Assembly (NCBI GenBank): GCA_023105745.1
Contig: JALGQZ010000008.1
Span: forward strand, 20,273,866-20,337,865
Direction of reading: 5' to 3'
Origin: Austropuccinia psidii
Lineage: Eukaryota; Basidiomycota; Pucciniomycetes; Pucciniales; Sphaerophragmiaceae
Length of the DNA: 64,000 nucleotides
In this document: positions 12,394-22,198 of the stretch, piece by piece
Position numbering within the stretch: position 1 is the stretch's first letter
Layout of the letters: the number at the start of each line of letters is the position of its first letter
Translations under genes and position numbers: made by a program
The notes under the pieces: model-generated
Told to the model about the DNA's origin: nothing
The model's database searches: none
The model's input: only the letters and a program-made list of their open reading frames with translations

Positions 12394-12510
12394 CTGCTGG
12401 ACCTTTGAAGGGTTCTTTGGTTATTAAACCCCTTGGTGCTGGGCTAGTTTAAATTTCAATACTAGACTCTGAGGTTTCAGAGTCTGAAGAACTTTCTCTG
12501 ATGGATGACA
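12394..12510 (-). CDS. Element B: small upstream exon of the accessory ORF
   Basis: This is a 117-nt segment on the minus strand bounded by CCAG at 12511-12514 and the candidate donor at 12393. It is open apart from one stop and encodes a Ser/Glu-rich peptide (SSIRESSSDSETSESSIEI). The corresponding exon of C has SPESSEAESEDSIEV. The segment starts TG-TCA directly after AG, so an upstream exon ending in A would give ATG-TCA. The same TG-TCN start is seen in C and D. It ends in phase 1, which fits the +1 frame downstream. Confidence 0.45.
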
Positions 12511-13042
12511 CTGGCAAAAAATAGAAATATATATCATTTTATCAAACAATAAAAATAACTTATAAACTCAACTTATTGGATAAAGTTGGTTAAATGTAAT
12601 TTATGGCAAATTACGTCAAAAATTAAGAAAAATGTCTAAGATCAAAGAAAAAATGTTTTTTAGTAAAGATTTTTTTATTTCCAGAAATTTTTTATTTGAT
12701 TTTTTATTTTCTTTAAAGATATGATGATTATGCAATTAATAAGTTATTGATCAAAATTGTATTATTCTTCACTTTATACTAGAATAACTCAAAGAATAAA
12801 TTTCAAGTCTGTGATGTGAAAAAACAACTACTTAGACAAAAGAAATTTATTCCAAGTCACTCAATAGTATATTATTTCAAAAAATATTCTTAAGAAAAAA
12901 TTGACTTTATTAATATTATAAAGATTCTTTGCAAGGGATAAGTCCCAAAAAAGCCAATATTACAATAAAGATGGCAATTTTACGTCAAAAATAGTAAATT
13001 AAGGTCTAGAATATGATTTATGTCCCAAAAATTGGTAAAATT
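12511..13042 (-). other. Untranslated leader of element B
   Basis: About 530 bp lie between PBS and first exon. They are AT-rich and without an open frame, with a T-rich tract just before the AG at 12511-12512. It may be a leader intron, since equivalent T-rich tracts ending in AG precede the first exon in C and D. I see no other feature in it. Confidence 0.4.
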
Positions 13043-13058
13043 CACGGCCAGGCCCCCA
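13043..13058 (-). promoter_or_regulatory. Primer binding site of B (tRNA-Pro-like)
   Basis: Two bases inside the 5' LTR, the minus strand reads TGGGGGCCTGGCCGTG. TGG pairs with a tRNA CCA end and the next G pairs with a C discriminator base, a feature of eukaryotic tRNA-Pro. Elements C and D have TGGGGGCCTGGCCATG and TGGGGGCCCAGCCATG at the same place. Confidence 0.65.
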
Positions 13059-13060
13059 AA

Positions 13061-15222
13061 TGTAAGGTTTATCTATTAAAATCTTGATAATGATAACAAT
13101 ATCAAGAGTACTATGACTGTCCTCAGTAGAAAAATATAATATAAGAAAATATTATAACCACAAATTTAAATATAATTATCAAAAATAATAATATAAAAAT
13201 AATGAATTTTATTATTATTATAAGATATAATAATAATAAAAATATAATAACTATAATGAATTATAATTATTCTATTATTGTTATAGCCACTGAAAATTAT
13301 AATAATAAGAAGTGTAAAGCTCTTAATGAGACAATTACACGTGCAAAATGTAAATATTATTTATAAAAGAATTAAAAGACACAATGGGCAGAAATAATTC
13401 TTATAAGAAAATTCTATATAAAAAAAACTACTAATGGATAAAAAAGATATAAAATTCTAGAGAAAACTTACTTATAATATTGATTTAATACAACAAGTCA
13501 AAAAACAACAGTTATTATACTAAATCATAACTATAAGTTAAAAACACTCCAAAACTCAATATTCTAAAAGATAAAACAATTTTTTATAATAAAAAAGATG
13601 ATTAAAGAGTTTTCAAGAGGAATTTGTGGATTTTAAAAGATATTTTAAAAACAATAATTTTATAAAATAAAATATATTATAGATGATTACAAAAAAAATC
13701 TAATTTCTATGATTTCAATTCTTTAACTTAAGATTTAAAAAGAATAAAATGCTTAAGAAATATTTTAATAATAAGATTTTATATATAATAAAACTTTACC
13801 TGTTTAAATGTCTAATATAATTGGATTGATAATGATGATGAACAAAAACAATGATGAAAAGACTCTTTTTATGTCTACAGAGCAACTATCATGATTCATA
13901 ATTAATATAGAGGGCGTGCTCAGGTCAAAACTGATAAACCATGCTTAAAAAATCAAGTTGTTAACTTAAGGCAACTTATTTTTAATTCCACTTTAAAGTT
14001 ACCAGTGTTATTTTTAACTCCAAGTAGCTTTAATCCTCATTTAAGCTAATTATTTTGAGTTTTAATATAAAATAAGTTTATTTATATTGAAGTTCATTAC
14101 ATTAACAATCTAAAAATAGAGTTTTAAGCAGAAATATCTTAAACTCAATTTTTAATTAATTTTTAGAGAAATTATAATTTTCTTTGAGCTTAATTAAAAG
14201 AGTAAATTCCCAGGCTAATTACCCAGGAAATATATTTATAAAAGACACTTTAAATTTAATTTATACATAGATAATATTAAATTGTAAGCTGTGTGAAATA
14301 TTCAAGCAAATTCATTAAGAATTGGATGTTGAATGAATTTCTGAAATGATTGCTATTTTCCCATGTAAAAAAAGCAATACACACTAAACCTTAACTTTTG
14401 ATAAGGTTTTAATGCTTGTAACCTTAACGTTTTAAGCTTACGTAAGCTTTTTTGAGCTTAATTACGTTTTGAAAGTTCTTAAAACCTTAATTTCAAGCCT
14501 GCATATATGGATTTACCCTGTGGCAGCTTGAAATTCCTGTCCAATTTGGGACAAAACCAGTTTAAGCTTTAAGGTTGGATCAAAGTCTAATCTTAAAGTT
14601 TAAATAAGGTTTAAAATCCTCCAATACAGGTTGACAACCTTAATTGAATCCTTGCAGATCCAAAAAGTTGGGTACCCCAGCTCAATTTGGTCTTTTTCCT
14701 TTGTCCCACCTTTTTGCGTGGATTTTGCCCTTTTATTTATTTAAAGCCATACTATGGCCTTAAGCCCTTTTGAATTGAGCCCACACAGGATTTACATCCT
14801 GTATGCCAAATCCTTAGCCAATTCAGTAAATATAAACAACACCTCAATTTTAACTAAAATTTTGGTAAGTTTGCATAAACCTTATGCAACTTTAAATTTA
14901 AGCTATTTAAGCTTAAATTTAACAATTTAAAAAAATGTTAAAAAAAGTTACATTAGTACTGTGAGTTTCTTAAATCTTCCAATAACATAAGAAATAAGTA
15001 TTTTTGGGTGTAAAACCCTGTGGTGTACCCTAGGTTATTTTTGGTGTAGAATCCAAAAATGACCTCATATTTATAGCTTTGTTTATCCAAAAAAAAGCTA
15101 TACTTATTTTTTGTTATTTTTTATTTGAATATCAATCAAAAAGTCCGTTATAGACAAATTTAACTCTGTATAAAGTCATTTGTGGCCTTATGGGTATGCT
15201 ATACATACCTCACAGGCTCGTA
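13061..15222 (-). repeat. LTR family 1, 5' LTR of chromovirus B
   Basis: This is a 2162-bp minus-strand LTR ending ACCTTACA next to the PBS. Its start, expected as TGTGAGCC, reads TACGAGCC (two transitions). It aligns throughout with 2458-4614, but with substitutions and small indels every few tens of bases, so the pair is old. Outside it (15223 on) lies hAT DNA, while outside the partner LTR lies gag of element A. The two flanking pentamers (CAAAA and AGTTC) do not match. The interior is AT-rich without ORF. Confidence 0.88.
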
Positions 15223-15853
15223 CAAAATGAAGCCAATGAGTCAGGTGTGAAAAAGTTATTTCAGGCATCCTCCAAAACCAATGCGCAATTTAGCATCTTG
15301 TAAGTGGAGTTCCATCTGGTTGAGACTTGAGAAGCTAGTGTGTCTGCATTGGTTGGTTTGTCAGAATTGTAGACAAGATTCAAAGTTGTGATAAACTTCT
15401 TGGGCCTTTGGGGGCTGTGGCATAGGGATGATGCCAGGTGCCTGATTCTACCAATTATTGAGTTGTAATGTAAATTGAGGCCATCTGGTGGGTCAACAAG
15501 GCTGGAAATTGACATTGGATTTTCATTGTTGTTGTCCACTTCATTATTTTTATTGGGAGGTTTTCTTCCAAGAGCTTCAAGGCCACTGCGTGCAGCCAGG
15601 TGGATGGTATGGGCTATACACCCAACCATATTATCCTTGGCACAGAATTTAGGGCAGGTTGCTTCAACCTCTTGGGCCATTCAATTATTAACTGAGGCAT
15701 TATCTGTTGTAATACAGATGATCTTCTGTTCAAGATCATAGCAACGTATGATTGTGAGGAATTGAGTAGCAAGGGATGCTCCTGAGTGATCACCTGTGAT
15801 TCAGAAAAGTTAAGCAAATGAGCTTTTGAATCAAAGGCCATTGGAGGGACACA
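15223..15853 (-). pseudogene. hAT transposase, C-terminal half (Activator-like)
   Basis: This is a minus-strand hAT-superfamily transposase fragment. From high coordinate down it shows SGASLATQFLTIIRCYD and KIICITTDNASVNN, which is the region around a catalytic Asp of hAT transposases. A stop near 15680 follows, then GCIAHTIHLAARSGLEAL and VSTRWNSTYKML. RWNSTY is a hallmark near the hAT C-terminal domain. The C-terminal dimerisation region is absent because LTR family 1 of element B abuts at 15222. The N-terminal half continues at 20913 on the other side of the copia insertion H. Stops and frame changes make it non-functional. Confidence 0.85.
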
Positions 15854-16390
15854 TGTTGAAATCAACTTTACTGATGTAATGACGTTATGTCAACCAGTAA
15901 ACTAAGCTGTGTTCATTCGCAAACTAAGAATGTGCTCTCAAACAAAGAGTGACTGTCGAATATGACGTCATTGAATCTCAAATGTTTTATAATGATTTTT
16001 CCTATAAAAGGAGTTTCATCCCTTGATGATCAACTCCTTCTCCTCGGAGAACTCCAGTAGCAAATTAAGCTTTTCATCAAAATATTCCTTACTGCATTAT
16101 CATCTAATTATTCCTATAATCAATAATTAATTGTGCTTCCTGGCATTAGTCATGTTGTAAAATAGTTAGAAGAAGCATTACTAGGTAGTTCCTCTTATTC
16201 TATTTCTGGTCAAATACATGACAATATTAACATTTGCTTCGAAGATATTACCACTTAGATTCCTTATAGAACCATTCACTCAAATCATTGTATTACAGCT
16301 TGCTGTCCACCTTTAGGTAGATCAGCACATTATTATCTTTTGATTTACTTATGTTATTAATGAAATACACCTTTAGTTTGAAATCTTACA
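15854..16390 (+). repeat. 5' LTR of copia element H
   Basis: This is a 537-bp LTR, TGTTGAAATC to ATCTTACA. It contains the palindrome TGACGTCA at 15963-15970 and a TATA box TATAAAAG at 16003-16010, both kept in the 3' LTR. Confidence 0.93.
15963..16010 (+). promoter_or_regulatory. LTR promoter: CRE-like palindrome and TATA box
   Basis: TGACGTCA (15963-15970) is the binding palindrome of ATF/CREB-type bZIP factors. TATAAAAG (16003-16010) lies about 35 bp downstream. Related half-sites, such as TGACGTTATGTCA near 15887-15899, sit upstream. Promoter function is inferred from position and motif only. Confidence 0.5.
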
Positions 16391-16704
16391 GATTTACAGT
16401 CTCAAGGCTCTAGACAATCAAGACAACAAGAAAAGGGTGGACAACAATATTCCTTGAAAAGATGCCCCACAAAAATAATGAACCCAAGGACAATAGTAAT
16501 ATCCCAATCCTTAATGGATTGAATTATAGTGAATGGTATAGGTGCACCTGTATCTATCTCAAGTAAAAAGATCTCCTGGATGTTTGCTTAAGACACGTAC
16601 CAGCTGATGCAACTCCTACTGCTGTAAACAAATGTATTAAATCCAGTTGCAAAGCTGTCAGCTTCATTTCCAGTAAAATTCATCTATCAGTATTCATTGA
16701 AGTC

Positions 16705-18234
16705 ATGAATGATGATACTATGGAAGATTCAAACCTTCTCTTGGAAAGGATTAATGAACAATACGCTTTGAAAACTGCCATCAATCAAGGAAGGGTTGTC
16801 ATGGAATGGGTAGCTATTGCCTATAAAGGAAATCTGGATGATTTTATTAATAAATGCCGTAAGGCCCTAGTAGACTTAGCTTTGGTAAAAATCAAGATTC
16901 CATCAGATGTCCTATCATACATGATATTGGGCAATCTATGTGATCACACTAGTATGTATCACTTAGGGGACAGTCTGGCAATGAGTACCAAAGCCACAGA
17001 AAATCCGACTGTGAATCTTAACCGACTACAAAACTACGCACGACATCTCAAAGTAAGGCAAAAAGACTCTGTTGAAGAGCATCCAAACACTGCTTTAATC
17101 TCTAGTAGTTCATCTCATCCAAGTAAACCTGGCTACTACTGTGCTAATGGAGTGCATAATCCATTGAACATTTCTCATATGCCCAGCATGTGTTACATTG
17201 AGTTCCCACATCTTTGGCCAAAAAAGAAGGAGAAGGACAATGAGAATCCCTCCACAAATCTCTTGTTGACTCAAGCATTAGTGACCAGCACTGGATTCAA
17301 TAGGCAAAAAACACAGAGAATCATTGACAGTGCAGCGACTCATCACATTTTTAGCAACAAATCCTTATTTACAAGCCTGAAGAAGTCTTCTCCTTTTATT
17401 GTTTCAACAGGGGATCCCACCAGCAACCTGTACGCTGAAGGAGTTGGTTCAGTAAGTCTGGTTATAGAAGGCAAAACCTTAATACTAGAAAATTGTATCT
17501 TAGTACCAAAAATCTCTCATAACCTCATTAGCTTGCTAGAGTTGCTCAGAGACTCTGTCAAGATTGAGAAACTCTCAGCAGAGAGATTTGTTATCAAAAA
17601 CTCCAATGAGACAATTCTCTCTGGAAAAATTACAAATCTACTCATGACAGTTCTTCATCAGCCAGTCAAAGCATTTATCTCTGTTGAATCTTTGTGGCAT
17701 CAAAGGCTTGGACATCCATCCAATCAAATCATGAAAACTCTTGGACTTCCCCCACCTTCTGAAACTTGTGAAGTTTGTCTCACTGGAAAATTGTCATTAC
17801 TTCCGTTTTCTGAAAGCTTTGACAAAGATCAACATCCACTCAAATGTGTTAACTTAGATGTAGTTGGTCCTATTAGTCGCAGATCAAACACTGGGCTTAG
17901 ATACTTCCTTACCATTGTGGATCAGTTTACATTGTTCAAAACAGTAATGTTTCTCAAAACTAAGAGGGAGGCGTTTAACAAGTTTGTTAAATTGAAGGAA
18001 TTCTCCAAGAACTTTCATAACACAAGGATTAAAAACTTAGTTGGCAACAGAGGGGGTGAGTTTGAAAATGAATGGTTCAAAGATCTAGCAACATCCTGTG
18101 GCTTCATTCATATCTTTTCTCCAACAGCAACCTCTGAACATAATGGGTTTGCTGAGTGGGTTAATTGCACCATTCTAGACAAAGCCAGATGCTTATTGAT
18201 TAGATCAAATCTTCCCAGGTCATACTGGGCCTAA
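16705..18234 (+). pseudogene. Element H gag-protease-integrase, 509 codons open
   Basis: This is one long open frame of copia polyprotein. Residues 1-135 are gag (LNRLQNYARHLK helix region). About 143-165 is a CCHC-like knuckle (YYCANGVHNPLNISHMPSMC). About 210-220 is the protease site IDSAATHH (the family has DSGAT, here Gly to Ala with the Asp kept). About 325-370 is the GAG-pre-integrase zinc region with WHQRLGH and CEVC. The integrase core follows, with LDVVGPISRRS, then GNRGGEF where SDNGGEF is usual, so the second catalytic Asp is lost, and HNGFAEWVN with the Glu. The frame probably begins upstream of the ATG at 16705, since 16400-16704 reads as gag with stops. It ends at a TAA right after SYWA, and the integrase continues in the next frame. 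Confidence 0.88.
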
Positions 18235-18237
18235 GCT

Positions 18238-18765
18238 GTGAATACAGCCACCTTCCTCTCAAATCTTATTCAAACTTCTTTGAGAAATAACAAATCTCCA
18301 TTTTTTTTATGGGCCTCAAAAATTCCTTGGTTAAAAATATTAAGAACTTTTGGCTGCAAGACCTTCATCCTTGTACAGCAGAAAGACAGAGACTGGAAGC
18401 TTGCTCCTACTAGTGAAGAGGGTATACTATTAGGTTTTCAGAATGATTATTCATCCTATCGAATTCTTCAATTGCGGGAAAAAAAGTTTGTGGTGACAAG
18501 GCACGCTTTATTCATTGAAGATCATTTTCCTTTCCTTGACAAAGGCTCTGATTGCACTGATTTCTCTAGATGGGTCAACACTGGTGATGAAAATGACATA
18601 TTCTTTGATTGCAATGAAGATGCTATTGAAGATAGCAATTCACGGTCCCCTCCGGATAATCACCATGATGTTGCTATTCAAGAATCCCACTCATCAGCAG
18701 TGGATCAAACATGTCAAAACACAATTCCCAATAACCCTCATAAAATAACGGTCATAGGTCCTTGA
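18238..18765 (+). pseudogene. Element H integrase C-terminal part
   Basis: This is a direct in-frame continuation of the preceding frame past one stop. It begins with NTATFLSNLIQTS and KSPFFLWASKIP, the usual copia stretch after the integrase Glu, and includes LRTFGCKTFILV and a KLAPTSEEGILLGF motif, then an acidic, Ser-rich linker leading to the RT. It ends at a TGA at 18763-18765. The function would be strand transfer of the element cDNA, but the core upstream lacks a catalytic Asp. Confidence 0.85.
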
Positions 18766-18774
18766 CACCCAACC

Positions 18775-19734
18775 TTGATCAGAGGAGATGTAGACCAAGC
18801 CAATATCTTGCCTTTCCCTCGTAGACCAAAGGCACTCATCAGCATGGACGACGTTGATCCCTTATCATACTCAAATGCTGTGAGTGGCAGAAAGGACTCC
18901 TGTCACTGGATAGCTGCGATTGCAAAAGAGTTGGAAATGATGAAGAATCTTGAGGTATGGGATGTAGTCAATATTGAGCCTCATTACAAGGTAGTAGGAA
19001 CCACTTGTGTTTTCAGAAGAAAAAGGAGCCATACAACCAAAACCAAATATAAAGCGCAATTATGTGCACAGGGTTTTGCACAAACCCTTGGCAAAGACTA
19101 CTCAAAGACCTTTGCACCAACCGGCAGGATGCACTCCCTGAGAACCCTCATCACATTTTCTGTGACAAACGGTTTGAAATTCCAGAAGCAAGACATTCAA
19201 AGTGCATTCTTAAATGCAAAGTTAGAGAAGAATGTCTATCTTGGAATACCACAGGGATTGGGGTTTGACAAAAAGAAACAGTGCCTCAAGCTGAAGAAGG
19301 CAATTTACCGCCTCAAACAAGCTCCACTTGCTTGGTACAATAGACTAACGGCTTGGCTAATAAGTACAGGCTTCACTGCCTTGGTATCTGATCTGTGTGT
19401 TTTCTATTGTGCAAAGGGCTCTCCGATCTGGTTATTCTTCCACATAGATGACATTGCAGTCTTTGGAAAGGATGTGGAACCTTTCAAAAACCAATTAAGA
19501 TCTGAGTTTGATGTAAAGGACATGGGTGATGCTTAATTCATGTTAGTTATACAGATGATTCAAGCGCCAGGAGGACTTGTGCTCTCTCAAGCTCATTACA
19601 TTGAGTTGGTACTAGTCTTGTATGGCATGCGGAATTGCCGACCTGTTGTAACACCAATGGTGCCAGGTATCCATTTGACAGAAGCCTCATTGGATCAGAA
19701 GGTGGCTTTCAAAAACCTAGGGATCCATTATTGA
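18775..19734 (+). pseudogene. Element H reverse transcriptase
   Basis: This is copia RT in two pieces separated by a TAA at 19534. Visible motifs are WIAAIAKELEMMKNLEVWDVV, KYKAQLCAQGFAQ, YSKTFAPTGRMHSLR, QDIQSAFLNAKLE (first catalytic Asp), KKAIYRLKQAPLAWYNRL and FHIDDIAVFG (catalytic DD kept). The second piece (19540-19734) runs through YGMRNCRPVVTPM toward RNase H. All RT catalytic residues are present, so this is the best-kept enzyme domain in the window, but stops before and after it disable the polyprotein. Confidence 0.88.
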
Positions 19735-20375
19735 AGTGCTATCGGTAGCTTAAGCTATCTCAGCACAGCGACAAGGCCTGATATTTTTTTTTCAGTAAGC
19801 TCCCTGTAACAGTTCTTAGAACTGCCTGGTATTGAACATTGGAATGCATTTCTGCACGTCCTACAATACTTAAAGGACACATCTCATCAAACTCTTGTGT
19901 ATCCCATCAAGGGGAAACAAGGCATCTGATCCTACTGCGATGCTGACTGGAAGAATTGTCGTCAGACCAGGTGGTCTGTCACATTTAATGGTTTCCTGTT
20001 AATTTGGAAAACAAGAAAGCAGCCAACTGTGTCTCTGTTGACTGCAGAGGTGGAGTACAAAGCCCTTACAGACCACAGTGCAGAATTGCTCTGGCTGAGA
20101 CAATTTGTCCAGAAACTAGCTCTTCACCTAGTGGAAGGTCCAATCAATGTTTTTAGTGACAATCAAGCCTGTATCAACACAGCAAACAGTGACAGCAACT
20201 GCAACAATCAAAGGATGAAGCATGTTGAGATTCAACTCCACTTCATTAGAGAGGTAATTAATCAGAAGAAGATATGAGTCACTTATGCTCCGACAAATGC
20301 TATGCTTTCAGATTTTATGACAAATTCTGTCAGCCAGCCTTCTCTCCATGTTCTTTTTCTAAGAGCAAGGGGGAA
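19735..20375 (+). pseudogene. Element H RNase H and polypurine tract
   Basis: This is the C-terminal copia RNase H. About 19740-20028 encodes degraded SLSYLSTATRPD and a CDADWKNC-like segment with stops. 20029-20277 is open with LLTAEVEYKALTDHSAELLWLRQF, FSDNQACINTANS and KHVEIQLHFIREVI. Catalytic Asp, Glu and Asp positions are recognisable (DAD, AEYK, SDN). It ends 98 bp before the 3' LTR. The run AGAGCAAGGGGGAA directly before the LTR is the polypurine tract. Confidence 0.82.
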
Positions 20376-20912
20376 TGTTTAAATCAATTTTACTGACGTA
20401 ATGACATTATGTCAACCGGTAAACTAAGCTGTGTTGATTGGCAAACTAAGAATGTGCTCTTAAACAAAGAGTGACTGTTGAATATGACGTCATTGAATCT
20501 CAAACGTGTTATAATGATTTTGACTATAAAAGGAGTGTCATCCCTTTATGATCAAATCCTTCTCCTTGGAGAACTCCAGTAGGAAATTAAGCTTTTCATC
20601 AAACACTTCCTTACTGCATTATCATCACATTATTCCTATAATCAATAATTAATTGTTCTCCCTGGCATTAGTCGTATCATAAAATAGTTAGAAAAATAAT
20701 TACTAGGTAATGCCTCTTATTCTATTTGCGGTCAAATACATGAAAATATTAACATTTGCTTCAAAGATCTTACCACTTAGATTCCTTATAGGACCATTCA
20801 CTCAAATCATTGTATTACAGCTTGCTGTCCACCTTTAGGTAGATAAGCACATTATTATCTTTTGATTTACTTATGTTATTAATGCAATACACCTTTAGTT
20901 TGAGCTCTTACA
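20376..20912 (+). repeat. 3' LTR of copia element H
   Basis: This is a 537-bp LTR of the same length as the 5' LTR, TGTTTAAATC to CTCTTACA. TGACGTCA (20485-20492) and TATAAAAG (20525-20532) are kept. It is followed by the target duplication ACACA. Confidence 0.93.
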
Positions 20913-21760
20913 ACACATACCTTCTATTTTGGCAAGGCCTATAATGATGGAGGTGTGCTTGAAGTCAGTATCAATGTAGTGGGCAGTGACAGCCAGGTAT
21001 GCAGTAATGTTTGGACTAGTCCAGGAATCTGTTTTAAACAAAACATTAATCTGGTTTCATAAGAGGTAATTGCAAATGGATTCTTGATGGTAAAAATGGA
21101 TGTTTGTTAAGTGAGCAGCTAGCTGGCTTGACGGACAAAAATTTTGGTAACTGCAGGATTACAGAGCTTTAAAAGGGCTTGGAAAGCAGGTGATTTGTCA
21201 ATGGACAAGGGTAAATCAGCAGTACATATAAAGTACACTAATTCTGTCTTTAAAGATGAAGGTGATAACCCCTGCTGTTTAGCCAATAGTTAGAATTCTA
21301 AAGTGAATAACATAGCAGTTAAAAGGGGGACCTACCTATTTGGGATTAAGATTTTGGACATACTGATCCATTGTGTTATGTCTTGCAAGGGGGGAAGAGA
21401 TTGATTTTGGATTGGCTGTGCAATGAAAGAGGTTCAAGTGCTGGCTCCTTCCTTTTGTGCTTCCAGTTTGGTCTTTCTTCAGGTGCTTGTTGCAAGTCTT
21501 TCCTAATTGGTCGACAAATTGAAATTGTATGTATTGTTCATCTACATCAGAAAAATAAACCCAAACCCATGATCTTTTCTGGGGATGGGTTGGGTCTGCA
21601 GTTTATGGCAAGGTTGTGACTTCAGTATCACTAGGGGTAGGTGTTGAGAAAAGTGACAAAGGTGCTGAAGACATTGAAAATGGAGAGCAATGTTAAAGTA
21701 AGAGACCAACACAACTGAGATGAAACGAAAAAAGGTAGTTGGGGAAAGAGTTTTATAAAA
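20913..21760 (-). pseudogene. hAT transposase, N-terminal half with BED-type finger
   Basis: This is the minus-strand continuation of the hAT transposase interrupted by H. Near 21420-21570 it shows RSWVWVYFSDVD, then TCNKHLKKDQTGSTKG and QHLNLFH, a degenerate BED zinc finger (the DNA-binding domain at hAT N-termini; one Cys is not evident). Near 20913-21060 it shows DSWTSPNITAYLAVTAHYID, the conserved start of the RNase-H-like catalytic region with a catalytic Asp (DSWTS). The frame reaches the copia insertion at KIEG. Several stops are present. The protein would cut and paste the element if intact. Confidence 0.82.
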
Positions 21761-21817
21761 ATCAAAGATTAGAAATGGTGAAAGACACTGTGTCAAACAA
21801 ATAGGAGTAATGATAAA

Positions 21818-22020
21818 ATCAAAGCCATTGAGAGGAAAGAAAAAAATAGAAAATCAAAGTGATTGAGAGGAACAACAAAAGGAGATCAAAGTAATTGAGA
21901 GGAAAGAAAAAAGTAGGAAATCAAAGCGATTGAGAGGAAATAAAAAAATAGGAAATCCAAGCAATTGAGATGAAAGAAAAAAGGAGATGGAATTAATTGA
22001 GAGGAAATAAAAAACACAAA
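21818..22020 (-). repeat. About six tandem copies of a 35-bp unit next to the hAT terminus
   Basis: Units start near 21818, 21853, 21885, 21920, 21955 and 21990 and share ATCAAAG, then ATTGAGAGGAAAGAAAAAA. The copies differ at a few bases. They lie between the transposase start and the terminus, where hAT elements often carry subterminal repeats for transposase binding. That role is inference. Confidence 0.75.
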
Positions 22021-22074
22021 TGTTGGGGGAAGGGGTTGATAAAAAGAGGATTTTAAATTGGTGGTCAATGGTCA

Positions 22075-22198
22075 TGGTTGATCCCGGTAAATCCCGGGGA
22101 GTTGGGCGGGACAGAAAAAGTTGGGACTTAATGCCCGGGATTAAGCAGGGTTAGGGATCGGGTAGGTCTTTGGACGTGGAAAAATCCACGGGGACCTG
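22075..22198 (-). mobile_element. hAT 5' terminal region
   Basis: This is a GC-rich stretch, unlike its surroundings, with repeated CCCGG and GGGAC words. On the minus strand it begins CAGGTCCCCGTGG at 22198. That is a typical look for the ends of Ac-like hAT elements. The matching end is missing because B truncates the other side, so inverted repeats and the 8-bp target duplication cannot be tested here. Confidence 0.6.

Larger units (their letters stand above)
15854..20912 (+). mobile_element. Ty1/copia element H, 5.06 kb, inserted in the hAT transposase
   Basis: This is a complete copia-type retrotransposon with two 537-bp LTRs and a perfect 5-bp target duplication ACACA (15849-15853 and 20913-20917). 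The domain order is gag, PR, GAG-pre-integrase, integrase, RT, RNase H, which defines Ty1/copia. In the first 71 bp of the LTRs I count seven differences, so the insertion is not recent. The body is broken by a few stops (18232, 18763, 19534, 19732 and others) but has few indels. I saw no clear tRNA primer match after the 5' LTR. Confidence 0.95.

Noticed and set aside
21854..22075. Two minus-strand frames rich in Phe, Leu and Ser with repeated peptides
   Set aside because: They are translations of the 35-bp tandem array, repeated in phase because 35-bp units shift frame. They are not genes.
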